Part shown: positions 54,220 to 62,610 of the stretch, one piece after another
Layout: the number at the start of each line of letters is the position of its first letter
Numbering within the stretch: the stretch's first letter is position 1
Notes under the pieces: generated by a model
What the model saw: only the letters and a program-made list of their open reading frames with translations
Told to the model about the DNA's origin: nothing
Databases searched by the model: none
Assembly: GCA_043800975.1 (NCBI GenBank)
Contig: JAZDMK010000301.1
Location: forward strand, 8,388 to 72,387
Reading direction: 5' to 3'
From: JAZDMK01 sp043800975
GTDB taxonomy: Bacteria > Bacteroidota > Bacteroidia > Bacteroidales > JAHJDW01
DNA length: 64,000 bases
Program-made: the position numbers and the translations under genes

Positions 54220-55164
54220 TTAAATAATTTTAATGATTGTGATGGGATAACGGAAAAGCGTTATAATTAAATTAAAAGCTTTAATAACTTTTCTCTTAAA
54301 AGTAATTGGATGTTTAATGAATCGATGAGTATAGAAATCCAGATAGCGGAACAGTATGATACGGCTTACATTTTTGCTCATTGAGTTTTTGAGCATGAAA
54401 TGGAAAAGTTTGCGAAACATGATAACATTATAAAATCTGGTGATTTCCGTTCCTTCAGATGAAAGTGTAAAATTATCTTTGTGTACACCACGCATTGATA
54501 CTGCTTTATCAAGTGTGCCCGGATATAATTTGCATTGATAGGAAAGTCTGTAGAAAAACTCGTTGTCTTCATTCCAGCGAAGATCAACATCAAATGCACC
54601 CACTCTTTCCAGAGCTTTTTTTGTGACAGTAAAACCGTCAAGATGAATCCATCCATGGGCGCCTTCAAACAATTTCTCAAACAATTCGGATGGTTTTAAT
54701 GCATAAGTCATTGTGGTTAACATCAGGTTCGTGCCCGATGCTGTAGCCGATTTCATTCTTTCAACATGCTTCTGCATGCTTTGTTCGTCGTAGCTGAAGG
54801 TTCCTATAGCTTCATAAACACCTTCCGCATCAGGAAAATTGTCAAATACTTTTTTTGTTTCAGAAAATCTTCCAGGCAAATAAAAATCGTCTGCATCAAG
54901 AAAGCTGATAAAAGGAAACGCTGCAAATTCAATTCCCCGGTTTCTTGTTATGTTGGCTCCATGATTTTTATTATCTGCATGGGTAAAAAAGCGAACATTT
55001 TCGAAACGAGCTTCGAGTTCACGACTTATTTCTGCGGAATTGTCCTGAGACTTGTCGTCAACAAGAATTACCTCGCCGGTTTCAGGTTGTTCAAGCGCTG
55101 ATAATACCGATTTCTCCAGAAACTGGGATGCATTGTAAACCGGTATGATAACAGACACTTTCAT
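54220..55164 (-). CDS. Glycosyltransferase family 2
   Basis: From ATG 55164, 314 residues: VSVIIPVYNASQFLEKSV, VDDKSQDNSAE, FLDADDFY and the WNEDNEFFYRL region typical of GT2, with a basic, membrane-attracting C-terminus. ATG 55164 is preferred to 55173, which lies in the TATATTTG box (55171-55178). First gene of the seven-gene run down to 47.9 kb. Confidence 0.92.
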   Translation of the reverse strand: MKVSVIIPVYNASQFLEKSVLSALEQPETGEVILVDDKSQDNSAEISRELEARFENVRFFTHADNKNHGANITRNRGIEFAAFPFISFLDADDFYLPGRFSETKKVFDNFPDAEGVYEAIGTFSYDEQSMQKHVERMKSATASGTNLMLTTMTYALKPSELFEKLFEGAHGWIHLDGFTVTKKALERVGAFDVDLRWNEDNEFFYRLSYQCKLYPGTLDKAVSMRGVHKDNFTLSSEGTEITRFYNVIMFRKLFHFMLKNSMSKNVSRIILFRYLDFYTHRFIKHPITFKRKVIKAFNLIITLFRYPITIIKII

Positions 55165-55170
55165 GATTTG

Positions 55171-55178
55171 CAAATATA
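55171..55178 (-). promoter_or_regulatory. -7 box for the glycan transcript ending at 47.9 kb
   Basis: The minus strand reads TATATTTG, 6 nt before ATG 55164. No upstream TTTG at the usual spacing. Confidence 0.45.
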
Positions 55179-55241
55179 TTGGAATAATCGTAAGTGAAGT
55201 TGCGTATTTGTAAACAGAAGAATCAAAAAGATAAAAAGAAG

Positions 55242-55991
55242 TTATTTTTTTGTAAAGTGGTAAAGCCCAAGAGCAAGCTTTTGTGTTTCATAGGCTGAAG
55301 CTTCTGCGAAGTATTCGGGTACGTAACCGTCTTTAATAATTGAAAATTCTGTCAATTCAAGATTTTTTAAAATGTGAATCATATCTTCTGGGTGAAAAAC
55401 ACGATGGGCGTTGAATTCAATGCGTGGCTGACCAACAGGGACTGTAATGTAAAGGTTTCCTTCGGGAGCCAGAACCCGCTGCAGTTCTTCGAGTGCTTTT
55501 ATATGTCCGTCGGGCATTACAGGATCCCCATAGCGTCCAAGTCCTATATGTTCAATAACATGAAAAGTAGAGAGAGACTCGATGCTATTATCTTTAAAAG
55601 GGAGTTTCAGGATATCACCAATTACAATTTTTAGATTCGGAATCTGAATATCTAGACTACGGTACTCAAGAAACTGTACCTCAGGAATCATTGTTGTCAA
55701 GCCAACCACAAAATTTAATTGAGAACCGATGTCAGTATGAAGTGAAGGTTTGTTTGATTGTATTCGGCTAAAGCCCCAATGATATTGATAAAGATAATGC
55801 CCGTCAATACCATGCTGGGTTGATTTTTCGTGAATTTTAGGAAGTGTGTGCTTACATTTTAATTTGGGCTTTCCGCTCTGCAGTTTTTTGAAACGTCGGT
55901 AATCACACCAGAATCGCCAGTATCTAGGGATTGCCCGAATCATTTGAACAGGGTCGCAAAAAGCAGCTATATGATTTCGTATTGAACCCAT
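55242..55991 (-). CDS. DUF268-family protein (methyltransferase-like)
   Basis: A 249-residue protein. IGSQLNFVVGLTTMIPEVQF, HVIEHIGLGRYGDP and AHRVFHPEDM match the DUF268 family, with a SAM-binding Rossmann look (DIGSQ, then DILKLPF). Likely modifies a surface sugar. It starts 4 nt after the FkbM stop, in one two-gene transcript. Confidence 0.82.
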   Translation of the reverse strand: MGSIRNHIAAFCDPVQMIRAIPRYWRFWCDYRRFKKLQSGKPKLKCKHTLPKIHEKSTQHGIDGHYLYQYHWGFSRIQSNKPSLHTDIGSQLNFVVGLTTMIPEVQFLEYRSLDIQIPNLKIVIGDILKLPFKDNSIESLSTFHVIEHIGLGRYGDPVMPDGHIKALEELQRVLAPEGNLYITVPVGQPRIEFNAHRVFHPEDMIHILKNLELTEFSIIKDGYVPEYFAEASAYETQKLALGLYHFTKK

Positions 55992-55995
55992 TTTT

Positions 55996-56760
55996 CTATG
56001 ATTTTAAACGGGCGAAAATATCGCCGTTGTTACGTCCCGTTGAACAATATTCAATTCTTGTGAGAAAAGCTTCCTTGTCAAGCCAGTCATTCTTTACAAA
56101 TTCTATTTCACCTCCATGAAGTACATTGAATTGGTACGCTCCAATGCTACTGAGATGTTCAATGATTTTTAAAGTGTCAGAAAAGGCTTCTGTGGTAAAT
56201 TCAAAAGAAATGAAAGGGATCTTTTTTGACAGCCCCTTGATGACATTTAGTTCAAAGCCTTCAACATCAATTTTGCAATAATCAGGACAGCCGTGGGATC
56301 CAATCAGCTGATCAAGAGTAATGGTAGATATCTCACCAGCCTTATTCCATTGAGCTTTTCCAAAGCGTTCTGTTTCTTTTACCTGTTCAATCCAGTGTTT
56401 GGATAATGAAGATACAGTGTGATTATCACTGACAAAAATTTCATGTTTACCTTCCTTTTCACTTACCGCTTTGGGTACTAAAATAAAATTTTTGTTTTTG
56501 CGAAATCGAATGTGAAGGTACTGGCGACAGTATTTCTGGGGCTCTGCCGCAATTACACGACAGTTATTTTTTAAAAAGAGATCTGAGAAATCACCAATGT
56601 TTGCACCAACATCAAAAACCAAAGAATTCGGTTTTACAAGATTCCTATAGAAAGGCTCAAGGGGATGAACCTCAAGAGAAGTTTTTTGATTGAAGCGATA
56701 GTAATCAACTCTGGCTTCAACACTGAAAAATCGTAGTAAACGCCTGATAAATGTTTTCAA
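55996..56760 (-). CDS. FkbM-family methyltransferase
   Basis: About 255 residues. LVFDVGANIGDFSDLFL, VIAAEPQKYCRQYL, ITLDQLIGSHG and YCKIDVEGFELNVIKGL identify FkbM. No ATG is usable: the frame opens with TTG at 56781, but this overlaps the TATATTTG -7 box (56779-56786), so the next TTG at 56760 is taken. The start is uncertain. Confidence 0.85.
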   Translation of the reverse strand: MKTFIRRLLRFFSVEARVDYYRFNQKTSLEVHPLEPFYRNLVKPNSLVFDVGANIGDFSDLFLKNNCRVIAAEPQKYCRQYLHIRFRKNKNFILVPKAVSEKEGKHEIFVSDNHTVSSLSKHWIEQVKETERFGKAQWNKAGEISTITLDQLIGSHGCPDYCKIDVEGFELNVIKGLSKKIPFISFEFTTEAFSDTLKIIEHLSSIGAYQFNVLHGGEIEFVKNDWLDKEAFLTRIEYCSTGRNNGDIFARLKS

Positions 56761-56778
56761 AAGTTTTTTTTTGGTTTG

Positions 56779-56786
56779 CAAATATA
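56779..56786 (-). promoter_or_regulatory. -7 box for the FkbM-DUF268 pair
   Basis: The minus strand reads TATATTTG. It sits 50 nt from the fucosyltransferase promoter facing the other way. Confidence 0.45.
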
Positions 56787-56815
56787 GAAAAAACGCTGTA
56801 AAGGATTATGCATTA

Positions 56816-56846
56816 TTTGAGCAACTTCTTTAAATGTATATCTTTG
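56816..56846 (+). promoter_or_regulatory. Promoter of the GT11-like gene
   Basis: Exact Bacteroidota pattern: TTTG (56816-56819), 19-nt spacer, TATCTTTG (56839-56846). It ends 16 nt before the TTG start. Confidence 0.75.
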
Positions 56847-56862
56847 CAGAAAATTTCAGGTA

Positions 56863-57804
56863 TTGATAATCATAACTTACAAACCCGGCAGGCTGGCCAA
56901 TCAGTTGTTTTATTTTACGCACTTTGCTTCGGGTGTATTAAACAGTAAGACGAAAATGATTAGTTATTCAATAGCTGAGATGAAAGCCGGATTTCCTAAT
57001 CTAAATAATGAGTTTCTGAAAAAGATGTCTGATGGCCAGTTTAGAATAGGTCAAAGTTCAATAAGCTACTTCGTGAACCGGTTGTTATTTTCATTGGGTA
57101 AAAGAATAAAAAATCCATGGATAAAAACGATTACGGTAGGATGGGAAGAAAGCAAATACGTTCAGGAAGTTATTTCTCTTTCTTCATCAGGTAAAACAAG
57201 AGTTTATGTTGACGGATGGAAATTTCGCGACTATGAAAGTGAAATTCAATGGCAGCATTTATTTAAAAAGATTTTTATGCCTGCTGATTATGCGGTTAAA
57301 TATGTAAATAATCTTTTAAAGAAAAATAATGATGAGAATAATATTGTCATTGGAGTTCATATTCGCCTGACAGATTATTATCGGTTTTGCAACCGTAAAT
57401 TCTTTTACTCATCGCAGCAATATCTTTCGGTAATGAAGCAGGCTCGCGAATTGTTCCCCGACAAAAAAATTAAATTTATGTTATGCTCCGATGAGAACAT
57501 AAATGAATCTGATTATTCAGATGTTGACTTTTTTTGCTCAAGGGGTGATGAGCTTTGTGATTTGTATGCATTATCCAGGTGTAATTACATCATGGGGCCA
57601 CCCAGCACATATTCGGCCTGGGCAGCCTATTTTGGAGATATTCCCTTATATATTATCGAAAATCCTGAGAATAAAATCAGGTTGGAGTCATTTAAAAAAG
57701 GTGGAATAAAAAATTATGATGAAGTGATTTCAAAAACTTTTATTGAAGCGCTTCGTTTGCAGGAGAAGGGCTTCTTTGCTGAGGTTACTAAGCCCCGGGA
57801 CTAA
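56863..57804 (+). CDS. Glycosyltransferase family 11 (alpha-1,2-fucosyltransferase-like)
   Basis: A 313-residue protein with a TTG start. KPGRLANQLFYFTHFASG is the GT11 N-terminal block; VHIRLTDYYRF replaces the canonical HxRRxDY motif (Leu for the second Arg); CDLYALSRCNYIMGPPSTYSAWAAY is the donor-binding end. It probably adds fucose or a related deoxysugar. It is the only plus-strand gene inside the cluster and overlaps the convergent GT2 by 17 nt. Confidence 0.87.
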   Translation: MIIITYKPGRLANQLFYFTHFASGVLNSKTKMISYSIAEMKAGFPNLNNEFLKKMSDGQFRIGQSSISYFVNRLLFSLGKRIKNPWIKTITVGWEESKYVQEVISLSSSGKTRVYVDGWKFRDYESEIQWQHLFKKIFMPADYAVKYVNNLLKKNNDENNIVIGVHIRLTDYYRFCNRKFFYSSQQYLSVMKQARELFPDKKIKFMLCSDENINESDYSDVDFFCSRGDELCDLYALSRCNYIMGPPSTYSAWAAYFGDIPLYIIENPENKIRLESFKKGGIKNYDEVISKTFIEALRLQEKGFFAEVTKPRD

Positions 57805-58861
57805 AGAGTAATGCTTTTACAAATGTTTTATAATTCAGGAATTTCAAAGGCCTGATGCAGATCGCTCTTCTTAAATAAACCAATGCAACACTTTTCAAAT
57901 TCATGTAATAAAAGAAGTTTCCGGTTTCAAGATAAATCCGGGATGGATCGTTGGAATATCCGGAATACTTTTTCTCAATTAAGATAACCAATCGGTTCGC
58001 ATTTATTTTGCTGAGCAACGCTCTTTCAGTGAAACGATAAGTATGTGAAGTAGTGCTTTGAATCGACTGAAGTATTTCGTTATTACCTCCTGATGCGCGT
58101 GCTATTTCTGTTAAAATCAATTTCCCTTCCTCGAAGAAACGAGGAAGACTGCTTATAGTTTTAGAACCTTTATGATACCGAAAAACAACAACGCGATCCG
58201 GAATAGAAATGATCTGTTCGCTTGAAAAATGCAACAAATAGCGAATCCAGAATTCTGTATCCAGAAAAAATTGTAACGATTCATTTAAAAGCCCAACTTT
58301 ATCGAATACTGATCTTCGGAAGAATGTGGAAGGTTGATCAATATGAGCATAAACAATGTTATCTTCAGGCTTTTCATGCACTGTGCTCCCGAAAGAATAA
58401 TTTGCAATTTTATCTTTGAAATCAATGCGAATTTCGCGAGCGCAAACACAATTTATATCCGCATGTTCATTAAATGTTTTTGCAATTGTATGAAATGCAT
58501 CTTTGGTAAAAAAATCATCAGAGTTAATCCAGATAATAATTTCTCCCGAAGCCTTTCGCAAACCTTTGTTTACTGCTTCAGCCTGGCCTTTATCAGCTTC
58601 ACTGATTAGAATTGGAATGTGTTCTTTATAACGTGAAAGAATTTCAAGTGTATTGTCGGTTGATCCTCCATCTACAACGATGATTTCAATATTCGGATAA
58701 TTCTGATGAATGACTGAGCATAAAGTATCTTCAATAAAGACACCCTGATTAAGGGTGGGAATAATAATCGACAATTTTGGCATCTCCGTTTCACCAGAAG
58801 ACAAAAACTGTTTTTCTTTTTCCCTGAACCAAAAAATATTTTCGTTACAGTTCTTTTTCAT
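57788..58861 (-). CDS. Glycosyltransferase family 2
   Basis: A 357-residue GT-A enzyme. LSIIIPTLNQGVFIEDTL, VDGGSTDNTLEIL, ADKGQAEAVNKGL and WINSDDFF match rhamnosyl-type GT2 proteins. ATG 58861 lies 1 nt after the FkbM stop; an internal ATG at 58783 (MPKLSII) is also possible. Last gene of the wzm-wzt transcript. Confidence 0.92.
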   Translation of the reverse strand: MKKNCNENIFWFREKEKQFLSSGETEMPKLSIIIPTLNQGVFIEDTLCSVIHQNYPNIEIIVVDGGSTDNTLEILSRYKEHIPILISEADKGQAEAVNKGLRKASGEIIIWINSDDFFTKDAFHTIAKTFNEHADINCVCAREIRIDFKDKIANYSFGSTVHEKPEDNIVYAHIDQPSTFFRRSVFDKVGLLNESLQFFLDTEFWIRYLLHFSSEQIISIPDRVVVFRYHKGSKTISSLPRFFEEGKLILTEIARASGGNNEILQSIQSTTSHTYRFTERALLSKINANRLVILIEKKYSGYSNDPSRIYLETGNFFYYMNLKSVALVYLRRAICIRPLKFLNYKTFVKALLFSPGA

Positions 58862-58862
58862 T

Positions 58863-59771
58863 TCAGGATCGAATTCGATTCAATGCTTCTGAAAAATTTC
58901 TTACAGCGATCAGATTTGCATAAACATATACCTGTCCTGGTTTTTCAGGAATAAGGGTGTTGTTTTTTGAATCATATGTATAAAGTGAGAACCCGCAGTT
59001 TTGTACTGCATTATACAGTGTCTCACTATTTACTCCTGCCATATTCAGGTTTTTTTCTGTAAATTCAATCAGCATAACATCGGCATTCCCGGATTGAAAA
59101 AAATGGGTGCCTCCTTTTAAAACATGGGTTTCCCAACCTTCTACATCAATTTTTATTAGAGCGACTTTTGAAATTCCGGCAGCTTTTACATATGTATCGA
59201 GGGTAGTAGTTTTTATTTTTTTTATAACAGTAGGCCCTTCAGCCAATGGCCCTGCAAGAGAATTCCATGCATCATAACCTGAATCGGAAATATGCATTTC
59301 AGCATAACCTTCTTTGTCCGAAAGAGCAATTTGTTCAACAATAATATTGTTGATTTTATTAAATTGAATGTTTTTCTTCAGTTTTAGACAGGTAGTTTCA
59401 ACAGGTTCGAAAGCATAAACGTTTTCTTGTGTCAGGCGTGCTGCCTGAAGTGCAAATAATCCTGTGTTTGCTCCGATATCGATAAAGGTATCGCCTTGTT
59501 TTATATAACGGTTCACAAAAATCTGTTCGTCATTTTCAAAGGAGCGTAAATAAATAAACTTGTCGAGTTCGCTTCCTTTGTTCAGAATCATAAATGTTTT
59601 GGGTGAAATTTTATGTATAACTTCACATCCTAATGATAAACCATCCCATTTTCTGAGTCGTTTTTCAGCACGTTTGGTATTCTTTCTGGTTTTGTATACA
59701 TGAAGCAATGAGCCATGTCTAAGATGGTGAAAGAATTTATTAATAATGCTAGATTCATTCTTTACCATCAC
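58863..59771 (-). CDS. FkbM-family methyltransferase
   Basis: A 302-residue SAM methyltransferase: FIDIGANTGLFALQAARL, YAFEPVETTCLKLKKN and LIKIDVEGWETHVLKGG. It overlaps the next FkbM gene by 4 nt. Confidence 0.9.
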   Translation of the reverse strand: MMVKNESSIINKFFHHLRHGSLLHVYKTRKNTKRAEKRLRKWDGLSLGCEVIHKISPKTFMILNKGSELDKFIYLRSFENDEQIFVNRYIKQGDTFIDIGANTGLFALQAARLTQENVYAFEPVETTCLKLKKNIQFNKINNIIVEQIALSDKEGYAEMHISDSGYDAWNSLAGPLAEGPTVIKKIKTTTLDTYVKAAGISKVALIKIDVEGWETHVLKGGTHFFQSGNADVMLIEFTEKNLNMAGVNSETLYNAVQNCGFSLYTYDSKNNTLIPEKPGQVYVYANLIAVRNFSEALNRIRS

Positions 59772-60496
59772 AAAATATTTTTGTTTTTAAACAAAGCATT
59801 CAGCTGTAATATTTCTCCTTGTTCAGAGCGATATGCATTCTCAATTTCACACAATACAAATCCTTTGTCAAGCATAAGTTTGTGCATGTCGTGAAATAAA
59901 GGTGCGAAATTATAAACCTGTCGAAGGGAGGTTTCCATGAATACAAAACGAGTATTTTTTAAAGTTTCCGTTGCGCCATGAATCACTTTGTCTTCAGCGC
60001 CCTGTACATCGATTTTCAAAAGATCAATTTTTGGAAAGTTAAATTTTTGAAAGATTGTGTCCAGCCTGGAAGTTTTTGTATTTAGGGTTTGAGCAGTATT
60101 GGTATCAATATTTGATAGTTCTTTAAGATTTTTGTTCAGATTTAAAAGAGATGAAGTTTCATCATTGTTATTTATATGAAACTCTGCTGTTCCGTCAGCA
60201 TCAGATACCGCACAATGAATCACATGAACAGGAAAGCCGGAAGCTGAGAATTTCGTTTTTAGTTTTTCGGTTTTTAATGGGTTTGCTTCAATTAGGTAAA
60301 GCTGACGGAAAGGGAATAGGTTTCCAATGCAGTAAGCAAACACGCCATCGTGGGCGCCAATGTCAACATACGTGAGTGATGATCCGGGTTTCAGGTGATT
60401 TAAAATTGAATCAGGAACACCTTGTGATTGTTGAGCCAGATATACCTTACGATAAAGGTATGAGCGAATACTATTCTTAATTCGTTGAAATGCCAT
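59768..60496 (-). CDS. FkbM-family methyltransferase
   Basis: A 242-residue SAM methyltransferase: YVDIGAHDGVFAYCIG, LYLIEANPLKTEKLK and LLKIDVQGAEDKVIHGA. Its ATG comes 1 nt after the wzt stop. Side by side with another FkbM, but the two differ in their N-terminal regions, so they are not a recent duplication. Confidence 0.9.
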   Translation of the reverse strand: MAFQRIKNSIRSYLYRKVYLAQQSQGVPDSILNHLKPGSSLTYVDIGAHDGVFAYCIGNLFPFRQLYLIEANPLKTEKLKTKFSASGFPVHVIHCAVSDADGTAEFHINNNDETSSLLNLNKNLKELSNIDTNTAQTLNTKTSRLDTIFQKFNFPKIDLLKIDVQGAEDKVIHGATETLKNTRFVFMETSLRQVYNFAPLFHDMHKLMLDKGFVLCEIENAYRSEQGEILQLNALFKNKNIL

Positions 60497-60497
60497 G

Positions 60498-61697
60498 TTA
60501 ATTTTTTTCTACCGTAATTTCGTAATCTTCCTGGAAAAATCCATGCATGGGTTTAGGAATCTCGGTATCAGGAGATACATTCCCACATCCGACAAAAATA
60601 GGACAAAGCATTTGGTTATTGATGATGGCAAGTCCCTGTGCATTTATAAATAGCATCATCTGATATTCCCCTGGAATAATGTGAAGTTTGGGAATTTTAA
60701 AATCAATATAGAAGTCGCCTTTCCTAACGGAATATTTTTTCCCGTGAAAGCCAGACCAGAGTGTGGTCACACGGTTAGAGCCATTGCTGTTAAATCCAAT
60801 TGCAAAAGTAGCATCTTCCAAAGGTTCTTCTGTATAGCATTCAATTCGTATAACCACATCATCAAATTGATTTAAGCTATTCTGAAGTGTACCTTCATAG
60901 TTCAGATATTTTATGTTTTTAATTTTTAATGTGTCAGAATCCTTGGTGTCATCAGAAAAAGTGAGCGATTTAAAATATTGTTGAATGACAACTCCGGGTT
61001 TTCCATGCGCAGCAATTTGCCCTTTTTCCAAAAGAATGCAGCGGGTACAAAGTTTTTCAACGCTGGCTAAATCATGACTGACAAAAATTACAGTACGGCC
61101 ACCTGTAGCAACATCCTGCATCTTGCCAAGACATTTTCTTTGAAATTCTGCATCTCCAACCGCCAAAACTTCATCGATGATAAGAATGTCGGGCTCAAGA
61201 TGAGCAGCAACAGAAAAAGCCAGTCTTACATACATGCCGCTACTGTAAAACTTCACCGGTGTTTCGATAAATTTTTCAATCCCAGAGAAGGCAATAATCT
61301 CATCCATTTTACGATTAACTTCTGCTCGCTTCATTCCGAGGAGTGTGCCGTTCAAATAAATGTTCTCCCGGCCTGTCAACTCAGGATGAAAACCCGTGCC
61401 TACTTCTAGAAGCGATGAAGTTCTGCCTGAAATCACAATCCGGCCTTTGGTAGGGTGAGTTATTCTGGAAATAATTTTGAGAAGAGAACTCTTGCCAGCT
61501 CCATTTCTACCAATAATGCCCAGGCATTCACCAGTCTCAACTGTAAATGAAACATCATCCAGAGCCCAGAAATCTTCTTTTAATTTTTGAGATCCAAAAA
61601 GGAACGGGAGTGAAAGTGATTCCCTCAGGCTTCCTGATCGGCTTTTGCCAATGCGGTACTTTTTTGATAAACCGGTGATCTGAATTGAAGGATTCAT
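60498..61697 (-). CDS. wzt: Polysaccharide ABC exporter ATP-binding protein with glycan-binding domain
   Basis: A 399-residue Wzt-type ATPase. Walker A GRNGAGKSS (about 64-72), signature YSSGMYVRLAF, Walker B ILIIDEVLAVGD. After about residue 250 comes an extra beta domain as in Wzt_C, which reads the glycan end before export. This suggests the finished polymer carries a recognisable terminal modification such as a methyl group. Confidence 0.93.
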   Translation of the reverse strand: MNPSIQITGLSKKYRIGKSRSGSLRESLSLPFLFGSQKLKEDFWALDDVSFTVETGECLGIIGRNGAGKSSLLKIISRITHPTKGRIVISGRTSSLLEVGTGFHPELTGRENIYLNGTLLGMKRAEVNRKMDEIIAFSGIEKFIETPVKFYSSGMYVRLAFSVAAHLEPDILIIDEVLAVGDAEFQRKCLGKMQDVATGGRTVIFVSHDLASVEKLCTRCILLEKGQIAAHGKPGVVIQQYFKSLTFSDDTKDSDTLKIKNIKYLNYEGTLQNSLNQFDDVVIRIECYTEEPLEDATFAIGFNSNGSNRVTTLWSGFHGKKYSVRKGDFYIDFKIPKLHIIPGEYQMMLFINAQGLAIINNQMLCPIFVGCGNVSPDTEIPKPMHGFFQEDYEITVEKN

Positions 61698-61700
61698 AGT

Positions 61701-62516
61701 TTAAACAATATCAGCCATGATGTATTCCATCTTTTTAAAATAAAATAAACCTGAAATAAAAAGAAGAAAGACAACTGCAAATGAAATCCAGATATGCTGA
61801 GGAGGAGCCGCTGTGTTTAAAAGGCACCAGCGAAATCCCTCAACGATGCCAGCCATAGGGTTAAGAAAATAAATCATCTGATACTTTTCAGGAACTAAGG
61901 AGGAAGGATATCCAACGGGTGTTGCATACAGACCCAACTGAACAATAAAGGGAACAATATGTTTGAAATCCCGAAATCGAACGGTTAGTGCGCTGATCCA
62001 TATTCCTGCAGCAAGCGATGTGATTAATGTTAATAAAACAAAAACAGGTAAGTATAATAATGAAGCTCCCGGAGAATGCCGGTAATAAATCAGCAATACC
62101 AAAACAAAAAGAAGTGAAATAGCAAAATCAATCAATCCCGTCATTGCCTTTGAAAAAGGAATGAGTATTCTTGGGAAGTATATTTTCTGTATCATCGACT
62201 GATGGCTAATAATTGAATCTCCAGCCTGGCTCATTACGAAAGAAAAGTAGGTCCAGCCCGCCATGCCTGAAATGGCAAAAAGCGGATAGGGTATATTCAA
62301 CGTGTCAACGGGAATGATGTTTCCGAATATGAAAGTTAATATTAACAGAATACATAAAGGTTGAAGCACAGCCCAGGCAAGGCCAAGAAAAGTTTGTGCA
62401 TACCTGACCCTAATATCGCGATAGGTTAAAATGAAAAGCAGATCCCGATAACGATATAATTCTTTCAGATCGAAAAATACTCTCTTTTTCTTAGCGTCTA
62501 TTACTGTTGTCTGCAT
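61701..62516 (-). CDS. wzm: Polysaccharide ABC exporter permease
   Basis: From ATG 62516 (271 aa) a six-helix ABC-2 permease: LLFILTYRDIRVRYAQTFLG at the N-terminus, IFGNIIPVDT, and ATPVGYPSSLVPEKYQMIYFLNPM near the end. ATG 62516 fits the TACTTTTG box at 62531-62538 and family length; the ORF from 62648 would run into the divergent gene. First gene of wzm-wzt-fkbM-fkbM-GT2. Confidence 0.92.
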   Translation of the reverse strand: MQTTVIDAKKKRVFFDLKELYRYRDLLFILTYRDIRVRYAQTFLGLAWAVLQPLCILLILTFIFGNIIPVDTLNIPYPLFAISGMAGWTYFSFVMSQAGDSIISHQSMIQKIYFPRILIPFSKAMTGLIDFAISLLFVLVLLIYYRHSPGASLLYLPVFVLLTLITSLAAGIWISALTVRFRDFKHIVPFIVQLGLYATPVGYPSSLVPEKYQMIYFLNPMAGIVEGFRWCLLNTAAPPQHIWISFAVVFLLFISGLFYFKKMEYIMADIV

Positions 62517-62530
62517 ATTGCCGGTAGAAG

Positions 62531-62538
62531 CAAAAGTA
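62531..62538 (-). promoter_or_regulatory. -7 box for the wzm transcript
   Basis: The minus strand reads TACTTTTG, 14 nt before ATG 62516. Confidence 0.45.
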
Positions 62539-62588
62539 ATAAAAAAAACGATATGCAGTCTGCAAGGCAACCTTAACAGGTTTTTTAC

Positions 62589-62596
62589 TATCTTTG
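62589..62596 (+). promoter_or_regulatory. -7 box for the secreted protein gene at 62611
   Basis: TATCTTTG, 14 nt before the ATG. No TTTG at the usual spacing. Confidence 0.45.
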
Positions 62597-62610
62597 AAAT
62601 AAAAACAAAC

